From NCBI GenBank assembly GCA_003225315.1, contig QHZD01000049.1, positions 1-36,317 on the forward strand: DNA of 36,317 bases, given 5' to 3'. The notes below the pieces were generated by a model. That model did no database searches. It was not told the origin of the DNA and worked only from the letters and a program-made list of their open reading frames with translations. Below are positions 7,941 through 15,070 of the stretch, piece by piece. The DNA comes from Acidobacteriota bacterium. GTDB lineage: Bacteria > Acidobacteriota > Terriglobia > Acidiferrales > UBA7541. A program made the translations under genes and the position numbers. Positions within the stretch are counted from its first letter, which is position 1. Each line of letters begins with the position of its first letter.

Positions 7941-8897
7941 CTAATTGGGAGAGGCTGCCTGTTCATGGTCCACAGAGCGAGGAAGAAAAGTTGCTAAAGC
8001 CGTGGTGAAAAGTTTGGCGCCCTCGGGATTGAGATGAAGTTCATCAGACTGGTAATACTTGACCGAGAGAGCGGCTGGATCAATGGGTACCAAGGTGTCC
8101 ACGCGGGCTCTTCGTGCAGCCATCGTCATCTGACGGACCGCATCGACGGACGAGGGAGTCGGTGGAACAAGAATGACCAGCTTGGCTCCATGGGACTCAC
8201 ATAACTCACGAAGGCGCTCAAGACGACTATTCGCAATTGTTTGAAATTGTTCTGGCGGCGGAATGGAGGGCTGCGGCTTCAGGAGCAAGATGAGTTCCCT
8301 GTAATGCGGAATTGCATGCCTGAAAATCTGCGTTCGAAGGACGGTGCGCGTGTCCCAGAAGACGCTGGAATGAGCCAGCAGGAGGTTACTGGTGGCTGTC
8401 CGATCCATCTTGAGAGCAGAAGCCACCCCAAGGGAATCCCGCATATCAAATAGCATTAATGGAACATAGTCCTCGCGTACGCTATTCGCGAGGAAGCTAT
8501 TTACTCCAACACCGAGGACCACGAGCTGGGGTCTGGCACCTTCCCGAAAGAGGCGCTGCAACGCATAGAACCAGTCATAGTAGCCAGTGGCCTCAAGGAA
8601 GATGGGGCAGATATGCATCTGTCCGGAGGTCAATTCCTTCAAACGGTTTACGTCGACGCCTTCCAGCAGCAGAGAGTTTCCTACCATAAGAACCGAGGTC
8701 GGCTGGCCGGGCGTTGCTGGCCGCATCTTGACGGCTTCGGCATACTGGTGGGAAACGCGGTCGTAAGTTTCGGAGTGGTGTTTAAGCAGATAGCCGCTTA
8801 AGAATTCAAATAAGACGATGAGCAGGGCAGAGATCCCGACCAGAAGTTTGGAATAGAAGATGGCGCGGGGTTCAGAACTGGAAGTAGACGAAGGCAT
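7941..8897 (-). CDS. Membrane-anchored SGNH-type hydrolase/acetyltransferase partner of the MBOAT protein
   Basis: The 318-residue product has one N-terminal membrane segment (residues about 14-36) and a soluble domain of SGNH fold: VLMVGNSLLLEG with Ser75 in the GxS nucleophile position (block I), LGVGVNSF for the later glycine/asparagine blocks, and SDELHLNPEG supplying Asp285 and His288 of the catalytic set. Proteins of this kind accompany MBOAT enzymes and complete acetyl transfer onto extracellular polysaccharide (AlgX/AlgJ-like logic). I chose ATG 8895-8897 since the upstream extension lies inside the MBOAT gene in another frame and is not protein-like. The start overlaps the end of that gene by 26 bases, pointing to translational coupling. 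Its exact acceptor is unknown, though the divergent EPS operon offers an obvious candidate glycan. Confidence 0.8.
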   Translation of the reverse strand: MPSSTSSSEPRAIFYSKLLVGISALLIVLFEFLSGYLLKHHSETYDRVSHQYAEAVKMRPATPGQPTSVLMVGNSLLLEGVDVNRLKELTSGQMHICPIFLEATGYYDWFYALQRLFREGARPQLVVLGVGVNSFLANSVREDYVPLMLFDMRDSLGVASALKMDRTATSNLLLAHSSVFWDTRTVLRTQIFRHAIPHYRELILLLKPQPSIPPPEQFQTIANSRLERLRELCESHGAKLVILVPPTPSSVDAVRQMTMAARRARVDTLVPIDPAALSVKYYQSDELHLNPEGAKLFTTALATFLPRSVDHEQAASPN

Positions 8898-10305
8898 TGA
8901 GATTGCTCCCTGAGAAAAGTGCCAGCACGAGAAGCGCAGCGGCTGCGAGGGCCGTTCGAACGGCATACGGTGAAGTTGCGAAGGGATATTCGTGGTTGCT
9001 GGCCTCCAACAACAGGTCCACCACGAAGAGTGGAATGGAGAAGAGGCAAAGCATGAAGAACGCCGAGGCGTATTCACTCCGCCAGGCGAAATTTGAGAGT
9101 CCTGCCAATAGTTGCACAGCAGCGCGGAGAGAAGTGGCGCGGAAAAAGGCCAGGCTCAAGGCAAGTATATTAAATGTGAGAATTCTCTGGCCCCAGAGTG
9201 TTAAGAAGCCAGGGGAGCGTGGAGGAACATCCGGCTGCGCTGATTTGGAGCGGGCAGGAAAGAAGTAGCGCTCTACAGCCAGCACGACTCCGTGAATGGC
9301 GCCAAAGATGACGAATGTCCAATTTGCGCCGTGCCAAAGGCCGGCGAGAACCATGGTAATGAAGAGATTCCGGGCGGTCTTCCATTGTCCATGAGCACTT
9401 CCGCCGAGAGGAATGTACAAGTAATCGCGGAGCCAGGTGCTCAGGCTGATATGCCAACGGCGCCAGAATTCCTGGAGACGATTCGAGAGGAAAGGCTGCC
9501 GGAAATTGACCATAAAATGGAAGCCCAGCAATTGTGCGCTGCCGCGCGCGATGTCGCTGTAACCGCTGAAGTCCCCGTAAACCTGCCAAGTAAACGCGTA
9601 GGTTCCAAGCAATACGAGCCAGAAGTTTGACGGCCCGAATTGCCCGCCAAAAACCGCGTTTGCCAGAACGGCGCAATTGTCTGCGACGACGCATTTGCGA
9701 ATGAGGCCGGAAAAAATCAGCATCAGACCGTCGAAGAACCGGTCCGCATCGAAAGTGCGGGGCTTCTGGACTTGCGGCAGCAGGTGTCCTGGTCTCTGGA
9801 TGGGACCGGCGATCAAGTGCGGGAACAGACTGATAAAAAGACCATAGTCGAAAAAGGACCTGGAGGCTTCAATTCTTCCTTTATAAACGTCCACGATATA
9901 GGCCACTTCCTGGAAGGTGTAAAACGAAATGCCGGGCGGCAGGATAATGCGAATCAAGGGCAGAGGAAGGTTGTGAATGCCAAGCCTGTCGAGGGCTCCC
10001 AGGAAGGAACCCGCGAAGAAATCAAAATATTTGAAAATCCCCAGAATCGTGAAATTGAGAACGATAGAGAAGATGAACCATTGCCTCCGGTGTGGATCCG
10101 CACGCGACGGAGCAATCTTCTGAGCGATCAGGTAATCCACGGTGGTGCTGCCTATCATCAGAGCGAGAAAGCGCCAATCCCACCATCCGTAGAAAAAGTA
10201 GCTTGCCAGGAGGAGAAAAATATTTTGGGCACGCCGGTTGAGACGCCAGTACGAAAGCACGACGGGTATCAGGAAGAGAAAATAAGCAGGGGAGTCGAAT
10301 AGCAT
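8872..10305 (-). CDS. MBOAT-family O-acyltransferase (AlgI-like)
   Basis: This 477-residue polytopic protein starts MLFDSPAYFLFLIPVVLSYW, the typical AlgI opening, and shows the family signatures in order: SYFFYGWWDWRFL, LPPGISFYTFQ, FPHLIAGPIQRP, FWRRWHISLSTWLRDYLYIP (His285) and AGLWHGANWTFV (His325), the latter being the catalytic histidine of MBOAT enzymes. AlgI-type proteins move acetyl groups from a cytoplasmic donor across the inner membrane for O-acetylation of exopolysaccharide. The SGNH gene downstream overlaps its end and should be the partner. It diverges from the EPS operon across a 438-base intergenic region, so both could be controlled from one place. The length is normal and no key residue is missing. 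Confidence 0.93.
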   Translation of the reverse strand: MLFDSPAYFLFLIPVVLSYWRLNRRAQNIFLLLASYFFYGWWDWRFLALMIGSTTVDYLIAQKIAPSRADPHRRQWFIFSIVLNFTILGIFKYFDFFAGSFLGALDRLGIHNLPLPLIRIILPPGISFYTFQEVAYIVDVYKGRIEASRSFFDYGLFISLFPHLIAGPIQRPGHLLPQVQKPRTFDADRFFDGLMLIFSGLIRKCVVADNCAVLANAVFGGQFGPSNFWLVLLGTYAFTWQVYGDFSGYSDIARGSAQLLGFHFMVNFRQPFLSNRLQEFWRRWHISLSTWLRDYLYIPLGGSAHGQWKTARNLFITMVLAGLWHGANWTFVIFGAIHGVVLAVERYFFPARSKSAQPDVPPRSPGFLTLWGQRILTFNILALSLAFFRATSLRAAVQLLAGLSNFAWRSEYASAFFMLCLFSIPLFVVDLLLEASNHEYPFATSPYAVRTALAAAALLVLALFSGSNLNAFVYFQF

Positions 10306-10424
10306 GTCTTCGGGTCAGATGAGTATTCCCACATTCTCTCCACTGGGCGGGACGAGGAATGATCCCTAGTTAGGATATGGAGAGGTGTGCGAGGGGGACA
10401 ATCAGTTGAATCAAGGATTTGGAT

Positions 10425-10440
10425 TCAGGTTAATACCTGA
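10425..10440. repeat. Short inverted repeat, possible operator
   Basis: TCAGGT and ACCTGA flank the four bases TAAT, forming a 6-bp perfect inverted repeat. Its first arm overlaps the end of a second inverted repeat (TGAATC...GATTCA, 10407-10427). The pair lies in the divergent MBOAT/EPS region at a plausible operator position. Six-bp arms occur by chance, so this is only a candidate. Confidence 0.3.
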
Positions 10441-10711
10441 GTCCAGGAGCAAAGGGGATCCTGCGTGAATTGCTCACATCCAACCGCCCTAAAGTACTGC
10501 AAGAGCGCTGAAATAACGATTCCTTCTGTGTCTGGGGAATTGTCCCTTGCGCAATTTGAGGTTAAGACCGGATTGTGAAGGGGTTTGGCATGGGCTACTT
10601 TTTCGTGAGAGCCAAGCTACCCCCTCGAAAGTGAATGTTGTGTGAGTTGAGACGGTGTGTCCGAGGGGAGCTAGGTATTTGCCGAAACCGGGTCCTGGGA
10701 TTTCTGGGGCC

Positions 10712-10728
10712 CCAAGGGCGGTAGCCTC
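10712..10728 (+). promoter_or_regulatory. ops/JUMPstart-like antitermination element
   Basis: The sequence CCAAGGGCGGTAGCCTC at 10712-10728 closely matches the 3' part of the JUMPstart element of enterobacterial polysaccharide operons; the core GGCGGTAGC (10717-10725) is identical to the ops core, and 10 of the 12 bases of GGCGGTAGCGTG match. In E. coli, ops in the non-template strand pauses RNA polymerase and recruits RfaH, a NusG paralogue. Here the element sits 16 bases ahead of the start codon of a NusG paralogue that opens a polysaccharide operon. It is flanked by two perfect palindromes, TGGGGCCCCA (10705-10714) and CTCTATAGAG (10726-10735). The functional reading is inferred; only the sequence match and position are seen directly. 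Confidence 0.55.
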
Positions 10729-10743
10729 TATAGAGGAGTTGTC

Positions 10744-11370
10744 ATGGGAATGCGTAATCAGCAGTGGCCGTGGTTCGCGATCCTGGCCAGGACCGGCAGA
10801 GAAAGGAATGCGACCCTGTTGCTGGAGAACGCGGGTTACGAGTGCTATTTGCCCGTCAGTAAGTTCATTCGCCGATGGTCCGATCGGGTAAAAGAGGTCG
10901 ATCTGCCCCTCTTCCCCGGGTATCTCTTCTGCCGGATGAACCCGCATAACCGATTACCTGTGTTGATGACACCGGGCGTGATCCAGATTGTCGGAGTAGG
11001 CAAAACCCCCATTCCCGTGGAAGAGCCGGAAATTGCTGCGATCCAGCGCGTGGGCAAGAGCGGTCTCCCGACTATGCCCTGGCCGTATTTGGAGGTCGGG
11101 CACGTGGTTCGGATTGGGGAGGGGCCGCTGCAGGGTTTATCTGGAATGGTCCTCAAGATCAAGTCCGGACTAAAACTGGTGCTATCCGTCAGCCTGTTGC
11201 AGCGCTCGGTGGCGGTGGAAATTGACCGCAGATGGATCAGCAGCGTACATGCCGGGGCAAGGGCTTCACTCATTGATGCACCGTCCGGTCCGGCAAAATC
11301 TATCTCCATACACCAAATGCCGCTTGATAGCACGCGCGGCCTGGCGGGCGAGTCGTTCGAGGGGCGATGA
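10744..11370 (+). CDS. NusG-paralogue transcription antiterminator (UpxY/RfaH type)
   Basis: The 208-residue protein has an NGN domain (WFAILARTGRERNATLLLE, then LPLFPGYLFCRM, the NusG signature) over residues about 9-105 and a KOW-type domain around 110-160 (GHVVRIGEGPLQGLSGMVLK). About 40 residues of low-similarity tail follow. The YECYLPVSKF segment and the position at the head of a polysaccharide operon mark it as a specialised NusG paralogue, not the housekeeping NusG. Such proteins travel with RNA polymerase and suppress termination over long surface-glycan operons. ATG 10744 has GAGGAG at 10733-10738, five bases upstream, partly inside the CTCTATAGAG palindrome. It probably serves the genes that follow and may recognise the ops-like element in its own leader. 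Confidence 0.88.
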   Translation: MGMRNQQWPWFAILARTGRERNATLLLENAGYECYLPVSKFIRRWSDRVKEVDLPLFPGYLFCRMNPHNRLPVLMTPGVIQIVGVGKTPIPVEEPEIAAIQRVGKSGLPTMPWPYLEVGHVVRIGEGPLQGLSGMVLKIKSGLKLVLSVSLLQRSVAVEIDRRWISSVHAGARASLIDAPSGPAKSISIHQMPLDSTRGLAGESFEGR

Positions 11371-11412
11371 AGCCGCCCGAATGCAGGATTTGGTTAGGCA
11401 AATGAGGTATCG

Positions 11413-12153
11413 ATGCTTCGAAAATATGTACTTCCTATCAGTTTGCTAGCTTGCGCAATGGCGGGCGCGGCGTCTGTGGCGGAGCCGCAAGACGGCAAAG
11501 CGCCGGCGTCTTCCCCTTCGCAACAAGGGACTCACGCCAGCGCAGATGGAACCGGAGAGCGCGGGCAATCTCCGCAGCTGCAGCATCGCAATCGACGATA
11601 TCAATTGCACTCGGCGGATGTGCTGGAATTGAATTTTCCTTTCACACCGGAGTTCAATCAGACCGTCACAGTGCAACCCGACGGTTACATAACGCTTCGT
11701 GGCGTGGACAGCATCCGCGTGGAGGGCCAGACGCTGCCCGAATTGAACGATTCGCTGCGAGCCGTTTATGGAAAGATTTTGCACGATCCGGTAATCAACG
11801 TTGAGTTGAAGGATTTTGAGAAACCGTTCTTCATTGTGGGCGGGGAAGTGGGTCATCCCGGGAAATTTGATTTGCGCGGAGAGACGACCGCGACTGAGGC
11901 AGTTGCCATTGCCGGAGGCCTTAGAGATTCAGCAAAACATTCGCAGGTGGTGTTATTTCACCGCGTGCCGGATGGCTGGGTTCAGGTCAAGAAACTAAAC
12001 ATGAAGAAGATGCTGAAAGACGCGAACCTGAACGAGGACGCCTACTTGCAACCTGGCGATTTTCTTTACGTCCCGAAGAACACAATGTCAAAGATCGGGA
12101 GATTCATCCCAACCTCATCGCTCGGTCTGTATGCAAATCCGGGCGTTCTGTAG
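11413..12153 (+). CDS. Polysaccharide export protein (Wza-like, Poly_export plus SLBB)
   Basis: The 246-residue protein starts with a signal sequence; LLAC at residues 11-14 could be a lipobox, which would make it an outer-membrane lipoprotein like Wza, although signal peptidase I cleavage further on is also possible. A low-complexity Ser/Gln/Gly linker precedes a Poly_export domain (YQLHSADVLELNF ... TVTVQPDGYITL) and one SLBB domain (FFIVGGEVGHPGKFDLRG). It ends with LQPGDFLYVP. It lacks the further SLBB repeats and amphipathic C-terminal helix of E. coli Wza, so whether it forms the outer-membrane pore itself is open. It is followed 29 bases later by the chain-length regulator gene, the usual periplasmic partner. 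Confidence 0.88.
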   Translation: MLRKYVLPISLLACAMAGAASVAEPQDGKAPASSPSQQGTHASADGTGERGQSPQLQHRNRRYQLHSADVLELNFPFTPEFNQTVTVQPDGYITLRGVDSIRVEGQTLPELNDSLRAVYGKILHDPVINVELKDFEKPFFIVGGEVGHPGKFDLRGETTATEAVAIAGGLRDSAKHSQVVLFHRVPDGWVQVKKLNMKKMLKDANLNEDAYLQPGDFLYVPKNTMSKIGRFIPTSSLGLYANPGVL

Positions 12154-12182
12154 CCGTTTCTCACAGGAGTGAGGTCAAAGCA

Positions 12183-13673
12183 ATGATCGAAGGAACACTG
12201 AACACTCACGCGGACGAGGAAAAGCAGAGTTTCACAATGAGGGATTTCCTGGCGATCGGTTTTCGCCAGCGCCGGTTGATCATTAATACCTTTCTGGGGA
12301 TCGTGGCGGTTTCCGCCGTAATTGCGTTTCTGCTGCCCAAGAAATACGAAGCCCAGATGAAAATTCTGGTAAGGCATGAACGGGCCGAGCAAGTGGTGTC
12401 GCCAGAACGGGAAACTCCCGTGCAATGGCGGACGGAAGTAAGCGAGGAAGAATTGCAGTCGGAAGCGGAATTGATCAGGTCCAAGGATTTGCTCGGCAAG
12501 GTGGTGGTTGCGTGTAATCTTCAGTCCCTGAACTCAATTCCTTTCTGGAGCAAAGCGGAGGAGAACGACGAGCAGAAAATTGCGCGCGCGGTGATCAAAC
12601 TGGAAAAAGCGCTGACAGTCCAGCCGATTAAATTGACGAATCTAATTAGCGTCTCTTACAAAGCGAGAGATCCGCAGATGGCGGCCAAGGTGCTGAATTC
12701 GCTGGCCAGTCTGTATCTGGAAAAGCACCTGGCCATGCATCGGGCTCCAGGACAATATGAATTCTTCTACCAGCAGGCCGAGGAATATCGAAAGGCCTTA
12801 AAAGGCGCCGAAGAAAAATTGACCAGTTTCAGCCGCGACCAGGGGGTCGTCAATCCGACGCTTGAGAAGGAAATGAGCGTGCGCAAGCTCGCGGAGTTCG
12901 AAGCCGAGAAGAAGGCAGCGCGGGCGACTATAGCGGAGAGTCGGCAGCGCATTGCCGCGCTCGAGGCTCAATTGACCTCTCTTCCCAACCGTCAGACAAC
13001 GCAGGTGCGTACGTCAGACAATCCTCAGCTGATGCAGAACATGAAGTCCAAGTTGCTGGACTTGGAGTTGAAACGCACCGACCTTCTGACAAAATTCGAG
13101 CCGACATACAGGCCCGTCCAGGAGGTCGAGCAGGAAATTACCGCGACGCGTGCGGCCATCACTGCGGCAGAAAAAGCGCCCCTGAGAGACGAAACAACGG
13201 ACCGCGATCCCACTTATGATGCGATGCGATCTGAACTGGCGAAGGCCAAAACGGAGCTCGCAGCAACAGAGGCGCGCGCGGGAGCTATGTCTTCGCTGAT
13301 TCGGACGTACCGGGCTGAGAATGAGCAACTGGACCGCAAGGAACTCCTGCAGCAGGACATGCTCCGTACGGCTAAGTCAAACGAAGAGAATTACATGCTG
13401 TACCTCCGCAAAGCAGAGGAGGCGCGAATTTCAGACGCACTGGACCGACAGCGCTTTTCCAACGTGGTGGTAGCGGAACCCGCCACGGTACCGTTCACCT
13501 CCCAGTCGCGATGGCTGCTGGTCATGGCTCTTGGCGTGGTGCTTGGGAGCCTGGCGAGCGTAATTCTGGCTGTTGTCGCGGACCGCTGGGATCCGTCGTT
13601 GCGGACGCCGGAAGAGGTCGAATCCTTCCTGGGCAGCCCCGTGGTTGCCGCGTTTCCGAAGAATGGCGATTAG
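12183..13673 (+). CDS. Polysaccharide chain-length regulator (Wzz/GNVR family)
   Basis: The 496-residue protein has the two-membrane-helix architecture of the family: a cytoplasmic N-terminus, a first helix at about 33-51, a large periplasmic region dominated by coiled coil (KALKGAEEKLTSF to ATEARAGAMSSL), and a second helix at about 444-466 followed by a short cytoplasmic tail with TPEEVESFLGSPVVAAFP. That tail resembles the linker that in fused proteins leads to a BY-kinase domain, but the protein stops there; the kinase-like gene is separate, two genes downstream. It should set EPS chain length and connect the inner-membrane machinery with the export protein encoded just upstream. The next gene begins 5 bases after its stop. 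Confidence 0.88.
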   Translation: MIEGTLNTHADEEKQSFTMRDFLAIGFRQRRLIINTFLGIVAVSAVIAFLLPKKYEAQMKILVRHERAEQVVSPERETPVQWRTEVSEEELQSEAELIRSKDLLGKVVVACNLQSLNSIPFWSKAEENDEQKIARAVIKLEKALTVQPIKLTNLISVSYKARDPQMAAKVLNSLASLYLEKHLAMHRAPGQYEFFYQQAEEYRKALKGAEEKLTSFSRDQGVVNPTLEKEMSVRKLAEFEAEKKAARATIAESRQRIAALEAQLTSLPNRQTTQVRTSDNPQLMQNMKSKLLDLELKRTDLLTKFEPTYRPVQEVEQEITATRAAITAAEKAPLRDETTDRDPTYDAMRSELAKAKTELAATEARAGAMSSLIRTYRAENEQLDRKELLQQDMLRTAKSNEENYMLYLRKAEEARISDALDRQRFSNVVVAEPATVPFTSQSRWLLVMALGVVLGSLASVILAVVADRWDPSLRTPEEVESFLGSPVVAAFPKNGD

Positions 13674-13678
13674 AAACC

Positions 13679-15010
13679 ATGTTCCTCGATTTTTATAAAC
13701 TGCGCGACCAACCGTTTGGCGTGACGCCGGATCCGCGCTACCTCTATTTCAGTCCCGGGCATAGAGAAGCGCTGGCATCCATGTTTTACGGTATTGAAAC
13801 GGGACGCGGTTTTCTATCCCTCGTTGCGGAGCCTGGGATGGGCAAGACCACGCTGCTGTTCCAGCTCTTGCAGCGATGGAAGGGCTACGTCCACAGCGCG
13901 TTCCTGTTTCAGACGCAGTGTGACTCCCGAGAGTTGATTCGCTACTTGCTGGATGACCTGGGCATCGAGAACAAGGGCGAGGACATTGTACGGATGCACT
14001 CGGAACTGAACGAATTCCTGTTTCGCGAGACGAAAGCAGGAAGGCGAGTAGTAGTTTTTATTGACGAGGCGCAAAATCTCTCCGACACGGTGCTTGAGAC
14101 GGTGCGGCTGCTCTCGGATTTTGAAGCGCCGGACAAGAAACTGCTTCAGATCATTCTGGCCGGTCAACCGGCGCTGGCACAGCGGCTGGCGCGACCGAGC
14201 CTGGTCCAGCTCCGCCAACGCATTGCAGTTCAGGCGCAGCTGGATCCGCTTCCTCTCGGCGAGACGGTCCGCTACGTTCAGCATCGTCTGAAGGTCGCGG
14301 GGTATCAAGGTCCTGAGTTGTTTACTCGTGATGCGATGGAGCTGATCGCTGAACGCAGCCGGGGAATACCACGACTCATCAACAACCTTTGCTTCAATGC
14401 GTTGTCGCTGGGTTGTGCGATGCGACTGAGGCAAATTGAGGCCGGTGTGGCGAAGGAAGCCGCCGAGGACCTATCAACCGGTTTGCAAGGCGCGAGACCC
14501 GCAGTTTCGCAACAAGGGGCAGCTCCACAGGTTGCTCGGGGCGCGCGCTCATCGCCAAAGTCCCTTTATTCCCGCGTTCGCGAAAATTTCCGGCGGCACC
14601 ATCTTTTTCAGACAACAATCTTTTTGGTTGCGATCGGCAGCTTGGGGATTTTCCTGGGCACGCGGATACGACCGGCAACTGCGCAGCCTTCTGCTGTCCT
14701 ACCGGTCGACAGTGCAAGTTCTGTTCCGGCTCGGGGTTTGGAACCCAGGTCTGAACAACAAGCGCGCAGTCTTTCCTCCGGCGTGCTTTCCGCGAAGGCG
14801 CCTCAAACAAGGGCAGGGGAGAGTTCAATTCGGACATTTACGTATGTGATTCAACCGACAGACACCTTGCAAGATCTCTGCATGTCTATGGTAGGGCGAT
14901 ATGACAGCAAGGTTTTGTCCGAAATCCGCAGGCTTAATCCAAATCTAAAAGACCTTGACCATCTTCACGTAGGACAAGAAATCCAGCTCCCGATGTCGTT
15001 GGCAAAGTGA
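13679..15010 (+). CDS. GspA/ExeA-like AAA ATPase with membrane helix and periplasmic LysM domain
   Basis: The product has 443 residues starting at ATG 13679. The first part is an ATPase of the type found in exosortase-linked EPS loci: MFLDFYKLRDQPFGVTPDPR opening, Walker A EPGMGKTT at 51-58, Walker B VVVFIDE at 124-130, and SRGIPRLINNLC at 227-238 in the sensor-2 position. A membrane helix (about 310-329) is followed by a flexible Ser/Ala-rich linker and a C-terminal LysM domain (388-437, YVIQPTDTLQDLCMSM ... HVGQEIQLP). GspA of type II secretion has the same layout with another peptidoglycan-binding domain. It could therefore couple ATP hydrolysis to anchoring or opening of peptidoglycan for the export apparatus. 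The longer frame from 13511 runs inside the preceding gene and is not used. Confidence 0.85.
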   Translation: MFLDFYKLRDQPFGVTPDPRYLYFSPGHREALASMFYGIETGRGFLSLVAEPGMGKTTLLFQLLQRWKGYVHSAFLFQTQCDSRELIRYLLDDLGIENKGEDIVRMHSELNEFLFRETKAGRRVVVFIDEAQNLSDTVLETVRLLSDFEAPDKKLLQIILAGQPALAQRLARPSLVQLRQRIAVQAQLDPLPLGETVRYVQHRLKVAGYQGPELFTRDAMELIAERSRGIPRLINNLCFNALSLGCAMRLRQIEAGVAKEAAEDLSTGLQGARPAVSQQGAAPQVARGARSSPKSLYSRVRENFRRHHLFQTTIFLVAIGSLGIFLGTRIRPATAQPSAVLPVDSASSVPARGLEPRSEQQARSLSSGVLSAKAPQTRAGESSIRTFTYVIQPTDTLQDLCMSMVGRYDSKVLSEIRRLNPNLKDLDHLHVGQEIQLPMSLAK

Positions 15011-15070
15011 GAAACATACTTCCGAGCGGGTACAGATGTTGAAATCGCAGCGCGGAGCAACCGAACACTT

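Larger units (their letters stand above)
10306..10743. promoter_or_regulatory. Divergent intergenic region and untranslated leader of the EPS operon
   Basis: This 438-base region lies between the divergent MBOAT gene and the NusG-like gene and must hold at least the EPS promoter. I find no convincing gene in it. Visible structure: TGAATC (10407-10412) and GATTCA (10422-10427) as an inverted repeat, immediately followed by TCAGGT-TAAT-ACCTGA at 10425-10440, and TGGGGCCCCA at 10705-10714 just before the ops-like sequence. I tested for a sigma-54 type -24/-12 element and did not find correct GG/GC spacing. The first part may carry operator sites; the last part looks like a transcribed leader. 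Confidence 0.6.

Noticed and set aside
10306-10743. Sigma-54 promoter for the EPS operon, as in some exosortase loci
   Set aside because: TGGCAT and CTTGC-like pieces exist (near 10590 and 10550), but the GG-to-GC spacing of -24/-12 elements is not met.
10489-10947. Minus-strand open frame across the EPS leader
   Set aside because: It overlaps the NGN domain of the NusG paralogue and has no recognisable features.
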